A DNA stretch of 64,000 nt from Isoetes taiwanensis (taxonomy: Eukaryota; Streptophyta; Lycopodiopsida; Isoetales; Isoetaceae): positions 372,001 to 436,000 of the forward strand of contig JAJEKV010000264.1 of NCBI GenBank assembly GCA_021234155.1, written 5' to 3'. The position numbers and the translations under genes were made by a program. The notes under the pieces are model-generated. The model saw nothing but the letters and a program-made list of their open reading frames with translations. It was not told the DNA's origin and made no database searches. This document shows, in pieces, positions 61,599 to 64,000 of the stretch (its first letter is position 1; each line of letters starts with the position of its first letter).

Positions 61599-63730
61599 GA
61601 TGAAATAGGGGGAAGATTGAGGTAGAAGTGGCAGATGTGTCAGCACAAATCAAGAGGAAAGTCAAGAAGGGAAGTGTAGGTCCGGTGCAAGTTAGCAGCG
61701 TAGACACGGGTGTTGATGTCATAAGAAAAAGAATACCACATGCCTAAAGCCATGACAAGAAGAAGTTGTAGACATGTTAGCACAAACAAGACCAAGGTTA
61801 AGAGGAAGAATTGAGATTAAGGTTAACGTGAATCCTCATAAAGCGAGCAAAATGAGGATGAAGTAGTCAAAGGTGAGGTTATGGCCAATGAAAAGGAGAA
61901 GATGCAGGTCAAAAATGCCAAGGTCAGGATAGAGTGCAAGGAGGTAAGCCAGATAGTAGAAAAGAATAAATGAAAATACAATGACTAGGTAAACTGACGA
62001 ATTATAAATAAAGCTAGGGCCATATGTAGGGTCTGAAATACTAAAGCAAAAAACAGTAGTGGACATGATAAATGAACCAAAAACACAAGGACTATTGGAA
62101 GGGACATGTTGGAAAAATAAGAACGCCTGTTGAAATGTAAAATATAAAAGAACGCCTAATGATAGGACCAAAGGAATGGGCATGACGGTGAAGCGGCAAG
62201 CTGCACAATAACAAGCACTCAAATCGATGTGAGCGATTAGTAGTGAGGAAAATCAACAATACATGAAAAAGAGAAGATAGCATCACCCGGAGGGTGGAGA
62301 AAAAGCTTCACCCAGTGGGTGGAAGAAAAACCATGATAAATGGAAATTTGCGTCCCCATCAGGGTGGAAAGAAACAGCACCACCCACAAAAAATAGTCCA
62401 AGAGAAACTCATGTCACAAAATTGCAATGGAGTGCCAAACGCAATATTTGGCACATCCAGACATAGCTAAAGCAAATATGATGAATAATGATAGCACAAT
62501 GCACAATGATATCCCAATGTACTGTGAACAAAGAGCTCAACGGTTAGCTAGAAATGAATTCCCTAGCAAATGATGCGTAAGGATAGCACAATGCACAATG
62601 ATAGCACAATTTACAGTGAAAAAGATCTCAACAACCAGCTAGAAAGGAATTTCCCAAGACAACTAGAATGAGGCAGGACTAGCACCCTGCACAAAATTAG
62701 AATGCGCCCAAGATAATACCTCATGCACAATAACTCAATATATGCCACATCTAGAGAAAGATAAGCATCAAAAAGAAAAAATGATCCACTAGAAACCCAT
62801 GTCACAAAATTGCAATGGAGGACCAAACACAATACTGGGCACATCCGGACACAGCTAAAGAGCAAATATGCAAATGGTATACAATGATAGTGTTGGAAAC
62901 ACGTAAACAGGACAGAAGAACTTCAAGAACATGACGCCAAAACTGCAACTTGCCAAAAAATGAGGCTTAAGTTTGAAGAAAAGTAGGATGGCTATGCACA
63001 AGCAATGTATGTCAAATGTGAGACCAAAATCAAGGTGAGGTTCTGGCCAAGAGAACGAGGAAACAAAAGTCAACAGCGGCGAGGTCCCAGTGGAGTGCTA
63101 GGAGGTCAGACATATGGTAGAATGACGACGTAGAAGGACATATTGTGAGCAAAGCTAGTGCCATACAGATGGTCTGCAATAAGAAAGCCAACGAGGGAAA
63201 GTACATGTTAAAGGAAATGAAAACACAATGAGTATGTAATGTGACATAATGGGAGCAAAGCTATTCATGGAAAGATAAGCCTACTGCGAATATGACAAAG
63301 TGGAGCTAACGAAAACAAAGAATCTCCCAAATCCATAAAATTGGTACACCTAACAACATCACCCGTCACCCATGTTCAAGAACAGAGAATGCAACTTCGT
63401 GAAGCAACAAAATAATTGCGCTAATAAAGTGAACAAAGGAACCAACAAAAATAATTGCGCTAATAAAGTGAACAAAGGAACCAACAAACACTAGAGCTCC
63501 CGGATGATCATGCCAAAAAAGAAGAAAAAATCTTAAACGCAACCCCAAATATTCAAATCCAAGTATAGGACCAAAACCAAATACATAATATACATATAAG
63601 AAATTTAGCCACAAAGGACAAAGAGGTGGAAAACATGTCACAAAATACTTTAATGGGACAGAAAAGGTCTCAAAAAATTTAAATGGAACGACAAGAGGAG
63701 GGAGAGGGAGGGAGGGAGGGAGGGAGGGAG

Positions 63731-63864
63731 GGAGGGGAGAGAGATAGATAGTATTTTAACGTCACGCCACTAGGCAGCATCCAACTGGACATGTGACCAC
63801 ACACCACACTACATTGCTCGGTTGGGCCCTGCCCCCAACCACCTTACATTCAAGGGCCTAGGAG

Positions 63865-63865
<1 letters not shown>
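63731..63865 (-). mobile_element. Retroposon 3' end next to (GATA)/(GGGA) microsatellite
   Basis: GAGAGATAGATAGTATTTTAACGTCACGCCAC, then CATGTGAC and GGGCCCTGCCCCCAACCACC. Same order as at 9473-9660. Confidence 0.6.

Positions 63866-63934
<69 letters not shown>
63866..63934. repeat. (GA)n microsatellite
   Basis: Long perfect GA dinucleotide tract. The remaining 66 bases to the window end show nothing recognisable. Confidence 0.95.
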
Positions 63935-63937
<3 letters not shown>

Positions 63938-64000
63938 TTGTTGGAGGCAAACCCGAGAAGAAGAAGCTGTGATGTCGCTATAGATGAGCCTGAAAGTGAG

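Larger units (their letters stand above)
57336..63730. repeat. Duplicated repeat complex (three starts, two long copies)
   Basis: A landmark block (CAACTAGAATGAGGCAGGACT ... AATGCGCCCAAGATAA) occurs at about 57360, 58755 and 62655. The block with CATGTCACAAAATTGCAATGG is at 58513, 62412 and 62800. A ~760-bp block starting CTTCAAGAACATGACGCC is at 60693-61450 and again at 62921-63690 (about 2228 bp apart) with only scattered differences; the second copy has an extra 37-bp duplication at 63406-63480. Both end in GA/GGGA microsatellites. Minus-strand frames in this region are T/F-rich and mostly not coding, except the recombinase pieces listed separately. Confidence 0.8.

Noticed and set aside
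58853-63641. Many F/L/S-rich minus-strand ORFs
   Set aside because: Translation of A-rich plus-strand repeat DNA; only the two recombinase segments show real motifs.

Overview
The window looks like part of a large, repeat-rich land-plant nuclear genome, most likely a fern (a lycophyte or hornwort is possible). Two long intronless PPR-DYW RNA-editing factor genes sit among decayed retrotransposons, LINEs, satellites and gene fragments. The evidence is plant-type PLS PPR arrays with HxE...CxxCH editing domains, short plant-like GT-AG introns, Ty3 chromovirus, Ty1/copia and LINE remnants, and pieces of plant host genes (LAG1 ceramide synthase, 6-phosphogluconolactonase, a 4CL-like ligase, a Nab2/ZC3H14-like protein). 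The fern-type assignment rests mainly on the PPR class and is an inference.

Layout. 1-11660: a 29-bp palindromic minisatellite; a chromovirus 3' end split by an antisense LINE tail; a 1.6-kb solo LTR with a perfect AAGAT target duplication; a copia gag-protease fragment split by a 2.1-kb insertion that carries a long-TIR MITE-like palindrome. 11.8-14.1 kb: a probable multi-exon gene with a C2H2 finger and a Ulp1-type (C48) cysteine-protease segment. 14.3-18.8 kb: microsatellites, a 15-bp minisatellite, an orphan 175-aa ORF and a LINE fragment. 19.07-22.04 kb: PPR-DYW gene 1. 23.0-24.4 kb: a diverged inverted relative of the solo LTR.

25576-34561 is the most unusual part: a roughly 9-kb element bounded by terminal inverted repeats GGGTCCTCGCAYGYTACGG. 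It has two convergent, partly decayed, intron-containing genes. The rightward gene ends in an FCP1/NIF-phosphatase-like domain that lacks the catalytic aspartates. The leftward gene resembles an unclassified transposase-like family that I recall from animal, especially cnidarian, genomes. Satellites fill the space between them. The element appears to have landed in an older unknown coding unit, which is also broken further right by a six-unit 431-bp tandem array (35.5-38.0 kb). Each unit of that array carries a tRNA-like Pol III head.

38.4-46.6 kb holds host-gene debris: a last exon of a peroxisomal 4CL-like ligase with an in-frame stop, a palindromic 60-66-bp minisatellite, a gag-like ORF, a 6PGL pseudogene next to the last two LAG1 exons, and a Nab2-like first exon. 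46.7-49.3 kb: an APE-type LINE (minus). 50.18-53.12 kb: PPR-DYW gene 2, a paralogue of gene 1 with the same seven PLS triplets. 53.8-57.1 kb: further LINE pieces. 57.3-63.7 kb: a duplicated repeat complex with two complementary fragments of a tyrosine recombinase. The window ends in simple repeats.

The two PPR genes are the only clearly intact protein genes here. Everything else is repeat-derived, fragmentary or of uncertain status. All similarity statements come from reading motifs by eye; no search was run.
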